Shown piece after piece: positions 1 through 6,942 of a DNA stretch of 33,060 bases. Where the stretch lies: the NCBI RefSeq assembly GCF_042679605.1, contig NZ_JBHTMU010000042.1:1-33060 (forward strand), read 5' to 3'. This DNA comes from Litorisediminicola beolgyonensis (GTDB lineage Bacteria > Pseudomonadota > Alphaproteobacteria > Rhodobacterales > Rhodobacteraceae). The notes beneath the pieces were generated by a model. It was not told where the DNA came from, ran no database searches, and saw nothing but the letters and a program-made list of their open reading frames with translations. A program made the translations under genes and the position numbers. Numbering within the stretch: position 1 is the first letter of the stretch; each line of letters begins with the position of its first letter.

Positions 1-1
1 C

Positions 2-661
2 GCTCCGGTGCGCACCGTGCGCGCAGCGCCCCAGCCGACACCCGCACCGGCGCCGGTGCGCATCGCACCTGCGCCAGCACCGCGCCAGGTCGCTGTTCCG
101 GTGATCAAGCGCCCGGCCTCGAAGCCCGTCGCCGCACCGATCGTCGTGGCGCAGCGCCCCGTCCGCGCGGCACCTCCGGTGGTTCTGGCTCCGAAGCCCG
201 CGGCCAAGCCGGTCCCGAAGCCCCGCACCATCGTCGTGGCCCCGACCGATGCCGGGGTCTGCCCGGGGATCACCGGCATCTCGCGCGACTATCTCGGCAA
301 TGGCGGCCGCTACCCGGTGCGCTGCGGCCCGCAGGCGGAGAACCCGGTGACCGTGATCGCGCGCTCCGCCGCTCCGGCGGTCCGCGTCACGCCGACCCAG
401 CCCGAGGCCCAGGCCACGCTGGCCGGGTCGACCCGTATCCTGCCGCGGCATGTCCGCGATGAGCGCCGGGCGGTGAATTCCGTGCCGGTGACGGTCCCGC
501 GCGGCTACAAGCCCGCCTGGGACGATGACCGCCTCAACCCGCATCGCGCCAACATGTCGGTCGCCGGCTACTACGCGACCCAGAAGCTCTGGACCAACGA
601 GGTGCCGCGGCGTCTTGTCCGGGGCGAGGCCGAGACGGAGATCCTCAAGATCGTCCAGTAA
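2..661 (+). CDS. Pro/Ala-rich envelope-type protein, C-terminal part (5' end outside window)
   Basis: The reading frame is open from the first bases, so the true start lies upstream and only about 219 C-terminal residues are present. The first ~75 residues are a low-complexity Pro/Ala/Val/Lys linker (APAPAP, RPVRAAPP, KPAAKPVPKP), the kind of spacer that crosses the periplasm. A more ordered part follows, with a Cys pair (VCPGI and VRCGP) and a C-terminal block containing GYKPAWDDDRLNPHRA and VPRRLVRG. From memory, such C-termini occur in long SPOR-domain or envelope proteins of Rhodobacterales, but no SPOR domain is visible here, so the function is not assigned. The frame ends with TAA and is followed by a strong hairpin terminator 26 bp downstream. 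Confidence 0.75.
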   Translation, partial: APVRTVRAAPQPTPAPAPVRIAPAPAPRQVAVPVIKRPASKPVAAPIVVAQRPVRAAPPVVLAPKPAAKPVPKPRTIVVAPTDAGVCPGITGISRDYLGNGGRYPVRCGPQAENPVTVIARSAAPAVRVTPTQPEAQATLAGSTRILPRHVRDERRAVNSVPVTVPRGYKPAWDDDRLNPHRANMSVAGYYATQKLWTNEVPRRLVRGEAETEILKIVQ

Positions 662-686
662 GGGACGGCACGTAAGGCGAGAGCTC

Positions 687-715
687 GGCCGGGGGGAGAC
701 CTCCGGCCATTTTTC
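687..715 (+). terminator. Rho-independent terminator
   Basis: A 9-bp stem (687-695 with 700-708, one G-T pair) closes on a GAGA loop and is followed directly by A and five T (709-714). It sits 26 bp after the stop of the upstream Pro/Ala-rich gene and just before the convergent lipocalin-like gene. It is the most classical terminator in the window. Confidence 0.85.
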
Positions 716-735
716 TGTCTCCTCGCCCGGTCAGG

Positions 736-1167
736 TCAGCCGTCCACGCGGACGAATTCCATGCGATAGACGACCTCTTCGCCGGTGGCCGGGTCGATGC
801 CTGGCGCGCCCGAGATGGTCAGCCGATTGCCGTCCAGCGTGAACGGACGACTGAGCGCGCCGCCCCAGTTTGGATTCCACGACCCGTCGACCTCGTGGAC
901 GACCGTATCGCCGTCGAGCCGCCACTGCGCAACATAGGCGAGCATGCTGTCGAAGAGTTGGGCTTTCTCGTCGGTGGTCCACCCGTCCGGACCGGGCGCG
1001 GGCCGATCGCGGCAGATCACCGTGGCCATCATTCGCCCGTCGCGGTGATAGGCGATGTAGCCGATGGGATCCGGTCCGAGCGCATCGCGCGTCTCGCCGG
1101 TCGACACCGCGGTGCGGGTCCAGCTGAGCATGCGCCAGGACCCAATCAGAAGCTCGCTGTCCGGCAT
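736..1167 (-). CDS. Lipocalin-like domain protein
   Basis: A 143-residue protein of the lipocalin-like family (Pfam Lipocalin_5 type). It has the expected opening LIGSWRMLSW, the IGYIAYHRDGRMMATV strand pair, and a C-terminal NRLTISGAP followed by a last strand ending MEFVRVDG. The length equals a single eight-stranded barrel. There is no signal peptide, so it is probably cytoplasmic. These small barrels are thought to bind hydrophobic ligands, but no ligand can be read here. The start is supported by GAGGAG about 10 bp upstream on the minus strand. Its stop is close to the preceding terminator and the two genes converge. It may be co-transcribed with the membrane protein gene upstream of it, 73 bp away. 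Confidence 0.8.
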   Translation of the reverse strand: MPDSELLIGSWRMLSWTRTAVSTGETRDALGPDPIGYIAYHRDGRMMATVICRDRPAPGPDGWTTDEKAQLFDSMLAYVAQWRLDGDTVVHEVDGSWNPNWGGALSRPFTLDGNRLTISGAPGIDPATGEEVVYRMEFVRVDG

Positions 1168-1240
1168 GGTGTTCCGCTCCTCGCGTCCCTCGTCGTCCTA
1201 GCACGGGTGGCCGGACCCGCCAATCCGCGTAGGCGTGGGA

Positions 1241-2269
1241 TCAGCCGCCGCAGATCGCCTGCAGCCGCAGCCAATCGGCGTCCGGCAGGACCTCGCGGCT
1301 TCCCGAGACGGCGCGGGGATCGGCCTCGATCAGCCCCAGCACCGTCTCCCCGGTCACATCCAGCGCATAGGCATAGGGGGTGGAGCGCAGCTCGGCCTTG
1401 TCGAACGCGGCAAGAAGCCGGGACGGCTGGACGGGTGCCGGAGGCTGCGTCAGCACCCGTTCGGCATAACGGTCGAGCGCCGAGCCCGGCAGGCTGCCGG
1501 TGGTCAGGAGCGTCAGCGACGACCAGAGACCGGCCTCCGACAGGAGTGCGCGCAGCGGCGCGCCGCTCTCGGCCCGAAGCGCCTCGGCGAGGATGTAGCC
1601 CGCGGTGACATCGGGGTCCTGCGGATCCTCGACCACCGCGCGTCCGATGAGGATCGTGCCGCCGGGCAGATGCGCCGTGGTCTCGACCCCGTCGCGCAGC
1701 ACCACCAGATCGTTCGCGCGGCCCGGCCCGAGCAGGCGCGTCGCGAGGCGGCGGAGCGGCTCGCGCGCCTCGGGCGAGGCGCAGGGCTGGCCGGACACCC
1801 GCGCGATCCGGTCAAGAAGAGCCTCGCCGATATCGGAGCGTTGCGCCTGCGGGACGACCCGCAGCGCGGTATCCAGAAGCGCACCCGGCAGCCAGAAGAT
1901 GGCGGCCAGCGTGACCGCGGCGGCGAGCCCGAGGCCGATCCAGAGCCGAAGCTTGCCCGGATGCGGGCGCCTGCGATCGACGGCGCGGATGATCCGATCG
2001 AGCGCGTCGATCATCTCGACGCCGTCCTCGCCGATCTCCAGCGTCTCGCCGGGATCGCCATCGGGATGGAAGCTCGCCGGCAGCGTCCCGCGCGCGCTGC
2101 CGCGCTCCAGTGCCGCGAGCGACCAATGGGTCAGGGCGCGCTCGTTGAGATCGGACAGGGTCAGGGTGGCATCGCCGAGCGAGACGATGACCTCGCGCCG
2201 CTGTTCACCCGGCGCGGGCCGCCAGAGGCCGGTCGCCTCAAGCCGTTGATACTCGGTCAGAGCTGTCAT
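1241..2269 (-). CDS. Conserved one-helix membrane protein with a degenerate M48-like region
   Basis: A protein of about 342 residues, counted from the ATG that gives MTALTEYQRLEATGLWRP; an in-frame ATG 14 codons upstream lengthens it but adds only a low-complexity basic tail. Residues ~1-95 form a soluble domain (SLGDATLTLSDLNERALTHW), followed by a basic stretch and one membrane segment at ~107-126. The outer half contains LPGGTILIGRAVVED and then GYILAEALRA. This resembles the region before the zinc site of M48 peptidases, but the HExxH motif is absent. I infer a non-catalytic relative; the function is unknown. I associate this protein with Rhodobacterales as a conserved hypothetical. Confidence 0.7.
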   Translation of the reverse strand: MTALTEYQRLEATGLWRPAPGEQRREVIVSLGDATLTLSDLNERALTHWSLAALERGSARGTLPASFHPDGDPGETLEIGEDGVEMIDALDRIIRAVDRRRPHPGKLRLWIGLGLAAAVTLAAIFWLPGALLDTALRVVPQAQRSDIGEALLDRIARVSGQPCASPEAREPLRRLATRLLGPGRANDLVVLRDGVETTAHLPGGTILIGRAVVEDPQDPDVTAGYILAEALRAESGAPLRALLSEAGLWSSLTLLTTGSLPGSALDRYAERVLTQPPAPVQPSRLLAAFDKAELRSTPYAYALDVTGETVLGLIEADPRAVSGSREVLPDADWLRLQAICGG

Positions 2270-2311
2270 GTCCGAAGGGCTGTCCCGCCTGCTCGAGCGC
2301 GACGCTAGCAT

Positions 2312-2760
2312 GGCGAAGTGTTGCGGGCAACGCGCCCCGAGCCGCTAGCGGTAGTGATGTGCAGCGCTGGGTGTTGGAGATCTTTTGCACCTGCTGCGGT
2401 CTGGCGGGCACGTGTCCTTGAGCTTGTGGCTGCCGGATTCCGGTCCAGCTTCTTGCGCTGTATCGCTGAGGGTGGTCGACGCCAGCGTTCAGAAGCATCA
2501 AGGAAAAGACGGTTGCGGAGGCCGCCGAGCCATAAGGTGGAGCCAAGGCGCGGTGTTTGAATGTAGGTTGCGGCTGGCGGCAACAGGCTCCGGTTCGCGT
2601 GAGACATGCGACGGGAAAATCGGTCACGCAAATCCAGAAGGTATGAGATCCTGCGCTGCCTGCGGCACGAGGGCGGGCCTGCTCACTGGCCTGACAAAAG
2701 CCGCGATGACCGCACTTCCATCCCCGCCGCGATGCACGCGGCAGGGACGGAGGACCCGGC
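2312..2760. other. Gene-free gap of lower GC
   Basis: This 449-bp stretch has no open frame with recognisable protein features. Counting six 60-base lines (2341-2700) gives about 57-65 percent GC, against nearer 70 percent in the flanking genes. It holds a perfect 10-bp palindrome CCGCTAGCGG near 2341 and a small GTTGC/GCAAC inverted repeat just before it. Short overlapping frames on both strands look like noise. It could be a decayed gene or an insertion-element remnant, but I cannot identify a parent. Confidence 0.5.
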
Positions 2761-4389
2761 TCAGAGCGTCTTGGCTTCCTGGCGCAGTTCGAACTTCTGG
2801 ATCTTGCCGGTCGAGGTCTTGGGCAGTTCCTTGAACACCACTTTCTTCGGTGTCTTGAACCCGGCCAGCGTCTTTCGGGCAAAGGCGATCAGCTCCTCCT
2901 CGGTCGCCTCGCACCCGTCCTTGAGTTCGACAAACGCACAGGGCACCTCGCCCCATTTCTCGTCGGGCTTTGCCACAACGGCGCAGAGCGACACCGCCTC
3001 GTGCCCCGCGATCACGCCCTCGACCTCGACCGACGAGATGTTCTCGCCACCCGAGATGATGATGTCCTTGGCGCGGTCGGCGATGCGGATGTAGCCGTCC
3101 TTTTCCAGGACCGCGAGGTCGCCGGTGTGATAGTAGCCGCCCTCGAAGCTCTCGGCGGTCTTCTCGGGGTCCTTGTAGTACCCCTTCATCACGCCATTGC
3201 CGCGATACATGATCTCGCCCTGCGTCTCGCCGTCATGGGCGACCTCGCTCATCGTCTCGGGGTCCATCACGGTGTTGTTCTCTATGAACGGCATGGCCAC
3301 ACCCTGGCGCGCCTTGACCGCGGCGCGCTCGTCGCCCTCGAGCCCGTCCCACATCGGCTTCCAGGTGCATTCTGTGGCCGGGCCGTAGGTCTCGGTCAGG
3401 CCGTAGACATGGGTGACGTTGAACCCCATCGGCTCGATCCGCTTGAGCGTCGAGGGCGGCGGCGGCGCACCGGCGGTGAAGACCTCGACGATGTGGTCGA
3501 ACTCCCGCTTGTCGCCGTCCTTGGCGTTGATCAGCGTGTTCAGAACGATCGGCGCTCCGCCGAAATGGGTGACGCCCTCGTCGGCGATGGCATCGAAGAT
3601 CGGCTTGGCCTGGATGTCGCGGCAGCAGACCAGCGTGCCGCCGACCAGAGGCATCATCCAGGTGTGGCACCAGCCATTGCAGTGAAAGAGCGGCACGATG
3701 GTCAGATAGACCGGGTTCAGCACCATGCGCCACGAGATCACCTGGCCCATCGCGTTCAGATAGGCGCCGCGGTGGTGGTAGACGACACCCTTGGGCCGCC
3801 CGGTGGTGCCGGAGGTGTAGTTGATCGAGATCGATTCCCACTCGTCCTCGGGCCAGTCCCAGGCGGCCTCGGGATCGCCGCTCTCCATCAACTCCTCGTA
3901 GGTCATGTGGCGGCCCGAGGCCTTGCGCCCGGCCTGGTCGTCGGAACACTCGATGAAGATCGGCGCAGTGCCCTCCATCCGGTCCGCGGCCTCTTCGGCC
4001 AGTTCGAGGAACTGGCTGTCGACCAGAACCATCTTCGCCCCGGCATGGTCGAAGATATAGGCGACCGTGTCGACGTCGAGACGGGTGTTGATCGTGTTCA
4101 GGACACCGCCCATGGCGGGCACGCCGAAATGCGCCTCGGCCTGGGGCGGCACGTTCGGCAGGATCGTCGCGACCACGTCGCCGCTCTTTATGCCCTTGTC
4201 GCGCAGGGCCGAGGCCAGCCGCGAGATCCGCGCGCGATGCTCGGCATAGGTCCGGCGCGTCTCGCCGTAAACAAGGGCGGTCTGCTCGGGAAAGACCTGA
4301 GCCGCGCGCACGAGGAAGGAAAGCGGTGTGAGAGGTACGTAATTGGCCGCGGTCTTCTCGAGACCGCTTTCATCCGGCAGCCATCCCAT
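2761..4389 (-). CDS. Acyl-CoA synthetase, DmdB-like (AMP-binding)
   Basis: A 542-residue ANL-family ligase that would activate a carboxylic acid to its acyl-AMP and then to the CoA thioester in the cytoplasm. The P-loop is YTSGTTGRPKGV, followed by the A5 motif YGLTETYGP, the A7 motif HTGD, RAKDIIISGGENIS, and the catalytic lysine in TSTGKIQKFELR near the C-terminus. The N-terminus (GLEKTAANYVPLTPLSFL) and overall length match the roseobacter methylmercaptopropionate-CoA ligase group (DmdB) of the DMSP demethylation pathway, as far as I remember it. Short or medium fatty acids are equally possible, so no symbol is given. The start is supported by AAGAAGGGA 8 bp upstream. It is divergent from the sulfotransferase gene, and no dmdC or dmdD neighbour is present. 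Confidence 0.9.
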   Translation of the reverse strand: MGWLPDESGLEKTAANYVPLTPLSFLVRAAQVFPEQTALVYGETRRTYAEHRARISRLASALRDKGIKSGDVVATILPNVPPQAEAHFGVPAMGGVLNTINTRLDVDTVAYIFDHAGAKMVLVDSQFLELAEEAADRMEGTAPIFIECSDDQAGRKASGRHMTYEELMESGDPEAAWDWPEDEWESISINYTSGTTGRPKGVVYHHRGAYLNAMGQVISWRMVLNPVYLTIVPLFHCNGWCHTWMMPLVGGTLVCCRDIQAKPIFDAIADEGVTHFGGAPIVLNTLINAKDGDKREFDHIVEVFTAGAPPPPSTLKRIEPMGFNVTHVYGLTETYGPATECTWKPMWDGLEGDERAAVKARQGVAMPFIENNTVMDPETMSEVAHDGETQGEIMYRGNGVMKGYYKDPEKTAESFEGGYYHTGDLAVLEKDGYIRIADRAKDIIISGGENISSVEVEGVIAGHEAVSLCAVVAKPDEKWGEVPCAFVELKDGCEATEEELIAFARKTLAGFKTPKKVVFKELPKTSTGKIQKFELRQEAKTL

Positions 4390-4511
4390 GATCAGTGTCC
4401 CTTCTTTTATCCTGGGTTTCTTCCCAAGATAGCGGCCCCCCGGGGCACGGCAAACGCGACATCGGTCGGAAGGGGATTCCCCGGCGCGCGCCGCCGCGCT
4501 ACCAAGGCGGC

Positions 4512-5162
4512 ATGATCGTCTCGCCCGGCCGCCGCTACATCTTCGTCCACATCCCCAAGACCGGCGGCACCTCTCTCGCGGCGGCGCTCGAGGCGCGGGC
4601 GATGAAGGACGACATCCTGATCGGCGACACCCCCAAGGCAGTCCGGCGACGCGGCCGGCTCAAGGGCCTCTCGGCGCGGGGGCGCCTCTGGAAACACGCG
4701 ACCCTCGCCGATATCGAGGGGGTCCTGCCCGACGATGTCCTGTCCGACTGCCTCGTGGTGACGCTCGTGCGCAACCCCTGGGACCGCATGGTGAGTTATT
4801 ATCACTGGCTCCAGGCCCAGAGCTTCGCGCACCCGGCCGTGGCGCTTTCGAAGGACTTGCCCTTCGCGGGCTTCCTCGCGCATCCGACGATCCGGACCAG
4901 CATCGCGTCCGCGCCTTATGCTTCCTACGTGACGGGCTCAACCGGGCTCGAGGCCCCGACGCTCTTCCTGCGACTCGAGACGCTTGCCGACGACATCGGC
5001 GCCTTCGAGGATCACCTGGGCTTCGCGCTCGAGATCGGGCACGAAAACGCCTCCGCCCGGGCCGCCGACTGGCGCAGCTATTACGACGACATGACAGCCG
5101 CCCTCGTCGCCGAGGATTGCGCCACCGACATCGCGCGCTTCGGATACCGCTTCGATCCCTGA
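4512..5162 (+). CDS. Sulfotransferase family 2 protein
   Basis: A 216-residue protein of the Sulfotransfer_2 type, using PAPS as donor. The 5'-phosphosulfate loop is FVHIPKTGGTSL at residues 11-22, with K16 the expected catalytic lysine. The 3'-phosphate motif is VRNPWDRMVS at about 86-95. There is no signal peptide or membrane segment, and the protein is short, close to a bare catalytic domain. The acceptor is unknown; bacterial members often sulfate surface glycans or lipids. The start is chosen at 4512 because AAGGCGG lies just upstream and the protein then begins a few residues before the first core strand. An in-frame upstream extension to 4395 is low-complexity. Confidence 0.88.
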   Translation: MIVSPGRRYIFVHIPKTGGTSLAAALEARAMKDDILIGDTPKAVRRRGRLKGLSARGRLWKHATLADIEGVLPDDVLSDCLVVTLVRNPWDRMVSYYHWLQAQSFAHPAVALSKDLPFAGFLAHPTIRTSIASAPYASYVTGSTGLEAPTLFLRLETLADDIGAFEDHLGFALEIGHENASARAADWRSYYDDMTAALVAEDCATDIARFGYRFDP

Positions 5163-5208
5163 CGACCGGCCCGCGCCCCCATCACGGACAAGAGCGCCAC
5201 GCGACTGG

Positions 5209-5260
5209 TTTCATCTGTCCAGAAATATTCCTCGGGGGTCTGGGGGCAGACAGCCCCCAG
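5209..5260 (-). repeat. Dispersed 3'-end element, copy D (hairpin plus TGGACAGATGAA box)
   Basis: Read on the minus strand, this starts 11 bp after the stop of the small secreted-protein gene. A perfect 8-bp hairpin CTGGGGGC/GCCCCCAG (5253-5260 with 5240-5247, 5-nt loop) is followed by ACCCCCGAGG and the box AATATTTCTGG, ending ACAGATGAAA. It shares the exact 12-mer TGGACAGATGAA with copy C at 27629-27700. It probably ends the transcript of the minus-strand gene, though the T run is short. Confidence 0.7.
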
Positions 5261-5271
5261 GACATCTGCCG

Positions 5272-5670
5272 TCAGACGCCGACCTCGGGCCCGAGGCACC
5301 ACATCGGCTCGGCGCTCTGGCGCGCCTCGTAGAGCACGGTGCGGGTGGGATCGTTCTCGAACACCGCCCGCAGCCCGCCGGGGGCGCGGTAGAAGCTCCA
5401 GCATTGCGGGTCGGGATCGTGGACATAGGTGAAGCAGATCTGCTCGCCCGACGGGTACCATTCGCCCTCGCGGCAATCGCCGTCGAGAAACGACCAGATG
5501 ACCCGGCGGTCGGGCTTGTATTCCTCGGCCCCGTAGGCTTGTCCGCCCGAGCCGAAAAAGAGCGTCTTGCCGGTCACATAGGCGTCGAATTCCGCGGCAG
5601 TCATCGGCGTCTCGGCAGCGGCGCCGAGAGCGGTGGAGGTCAGAAGGAGAAGGAGAGGAGCCAATCGCAT
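5272..5670 (-). CDS. Small secreted protein of unknown function
   Basis: A 132-residue protein with a clear signal peptide (MRLAPLLLLLTSTALGAAA, cleavage near residue 19), so probably periplasmic. The mature part begins with TPMTAAEFDAYVTGKTLFF, followed by tryptophan- and cysteine-containing segments (GDCREGEWYPSGEQICFTY, DPQCWSFYR). Four Cys in the mature part (three in these segments and one in EPMWCLG) could form two disulfides. I do not recognise a named domain; I associate similar short proteins with Rhodobacteraceae. There is no obvious Shine-Dalgarno sequence. The stop is followed by copy D of the dispersed 3'-end element. Confidence 0.75.
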   Translation of the reverse strand: MRLAPLLLLLTSTALGAAAETPMTAAEFDAYVTGKTLFFGSGGQAYGAEEYKPDRRVIWSFLDGDCREGEWYPSGEQICFTYVHDPDPQCWSFYRAPGGLRAVFENDPTRTVLYEARQSAEPMWCLGPEVGV

Positions 5671-5723
5671 GGGTGCAGTCTGACAGAGCGTCGCGCCAGA
5701 CGGAAGCCGGGCCGAAGGGGCGG

Positions 5724-6743
5724 TCAGCGCGGCTCCGCCGGAGCGCTCCAGGCGCGGGCGCGGCGGTCCATCACCCGGCGCCAGATCGGCGGCACCAGCG
5801 CCAGGACGGCCATGACCGGCAGCGAATGCGGCAGCATTGGCATCGCCGCGCGGTCGAGCCTCAGGCCCGGATAGGCGCGCGACGGGGCGGCGTGATGATC
5901 CGAATGGCGCGGAGCGTTCAGCATCAGCCCGGCGGAAAAGCCGTGCGGGGCGTTCCAGCTGTGCTCCGGCCCGACCGGCTCGAGCCGCCCGGGCGCGGCC
6001 TCGGCCCGCCTGAGGCCGTAATGCTGGACATAGTCGGACAGGAGAAGCTGAAGCTGGGCATAGGCCGCCAGTGCCAGGTGCACCGCGACCCCGGCGCCCC
6101 CGGCAAGCGCCGCCGAGAGCGCCAGCGCGGCGACGGAGCCCGCGCCGTAGACGAGATAGGGATGCAGCCCCCCGCGGCCGGCGCGCAGGCGGCTTTCGGC
6201 CCGCCAGCCTTCGCGGAACGAGCCGATCCAGGCACGCGCGGCAAAAGCCCAGAAGCCTTCGCCCAACCGGGCGGAGTTCGGGTCGCGCGCGCTGGCGGCA
6301 TGCACATGATGAACGCGGGTATGGGCCGAGACGTGGTGGCCGAAGAGGAGCGAGACATAGATCAGCACCCCGAGCCTTCGCCGCGCCCGCGACGGGGCGT
6401 GGATCAGCTCATGCGCGTTCGAGTTCGAGACCTGACCGAAAAAGAGCGACAGCGCCACGAAGAGCGCCAGCGCGCTGGGTAGCGGATGGCTGCCCGACGC
6501 GAGCACCACGATCCCGCCCCAGAGAAGCGGCAGATGCACGAGCCCCAGCACAACTGACAAGCCGCGGCCCGAGGGAAACTCGACGCCCGGATCGTCGGGC
6601 GCGGCGATCGCCACGATCCGGTCCATGAAGAAGGTGAAGACGGTGATGTAGCAAAGCGCCGCCCAGGCCGCGAGCCCGCCAAGGGCGAGCCCGAGCGCCA
6701 AAAGCGCCACGGGCGCGAGCGTGATCGGGGCGAAGCGGGACAT
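5724..6743 (-). CDS. AlkB-type membrane di-iron hydroxylase (alkane 1-monooxygenase family)
   Basis: A 339-residue integral membrane protein of the fatty-acid desaturase/alkane hydroxylase superfamily. Histidine boxes expected to bind the di-iron centre are HELIH (111-115), HTRVHH (141-146) and NAPRHSDHH nearer the C-terminus, with a further VQHYG histidine. About six hydrophobic segments flank them. Family members hydroxylate the terminal carbon of alkanes or related lipids using rubredoxin as electron donor; no rubredoxin gene is nearby. It is shorter than classical AlkB (about 400 residues), so the substrate is uncertain. The start is set at 6743 (MSRFAPITLAPVALL), since the upstream extension is polar and crosses the intergenic inverted repeats. 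It is divergent from the NuoEF-fusion gene. Confidence 0.85.
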   Translation of the reverse strand: MSRFAPITLAPVALLALGLALGGLAAWAALCYITVFTFFMDRIVAIAAPDDPGVEFPSGRGLSVVLGLVHLPLLWGGIVVLASGSHPLPSALALFVALSLFFGQVSNSNAHELIHAPSRARRRLGVLIYVSLLFGHHVSAHTRVHHVHAASARDPNSARLGEGFWAFAARAWIGSFREGWRAESRLRAGRGGLHPYLVYGAGSVAALALSAALAGGAGVAVHLALAAYAQLQLLLSDYVQHYGLRRAEAAPGRLEPVGPEHSWNAPHGFSAGLMLNAPRHSDHHAAPSRAYPGLRLDRAAMPMLPHSLPVMAVLALVPPIWRRVMDRRARAWSAPAEPR

Positions 6744-6826
6744 CTGAGCCGGGCCAATCCTTTTGGCGGTGTTAAGCGCGCGGGGCGCGACGTGATACCT
6801 ATCGGAAAATCTCGACACGCATCGGG

Positions 6827-6878
6827 CCAAAACACGACCCCCGGAGGGTCGTGCTCCGCGCGAGACGTGTCGTTTTGG
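6827..6878. promoter_or_regulatory. Nested inverted repeats in a divergent promoter region
   Basis: Within the 199-bp spacer between the alkB-like and NuoEF-fusion genes, a perfect 8-bp hairpin CACGACCC/GGGTCGTG (6833-6840 with 6846-6853, loop CCGGA) lies inside an outer pair CCAAAAC (6827-6833) and GTTTTGG (6872-6878). Neither flanking gene ends here, so it is not a terminator of either. An operator shared by the two divergent genes or a structured 5' leader are the plausible readings. Confidence 0.45.
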
Positions 6879-6942
6879 GCACGAAATCCGCGCAGAGGGG
6901 CGCTAGGGTCCGGCCAGTTCGCGACAGGGAGACATCGGTCAC

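Noticed and set aside
2..240. Tandem DNA repeat in the Pro/Ala-rich linker
   Set aside because: The repeats are short, irregular Pro/Ala codon runs with no fixed period, consistent with a protein linker rather than a repeat array.
4472..4482. GGGGATTCCCC palindrome before the sulfotransferase gene as an operator
   Set aside because: It is a single short palindrome in a G/C-run-rich spacer, so chance is likely and there is no second site.
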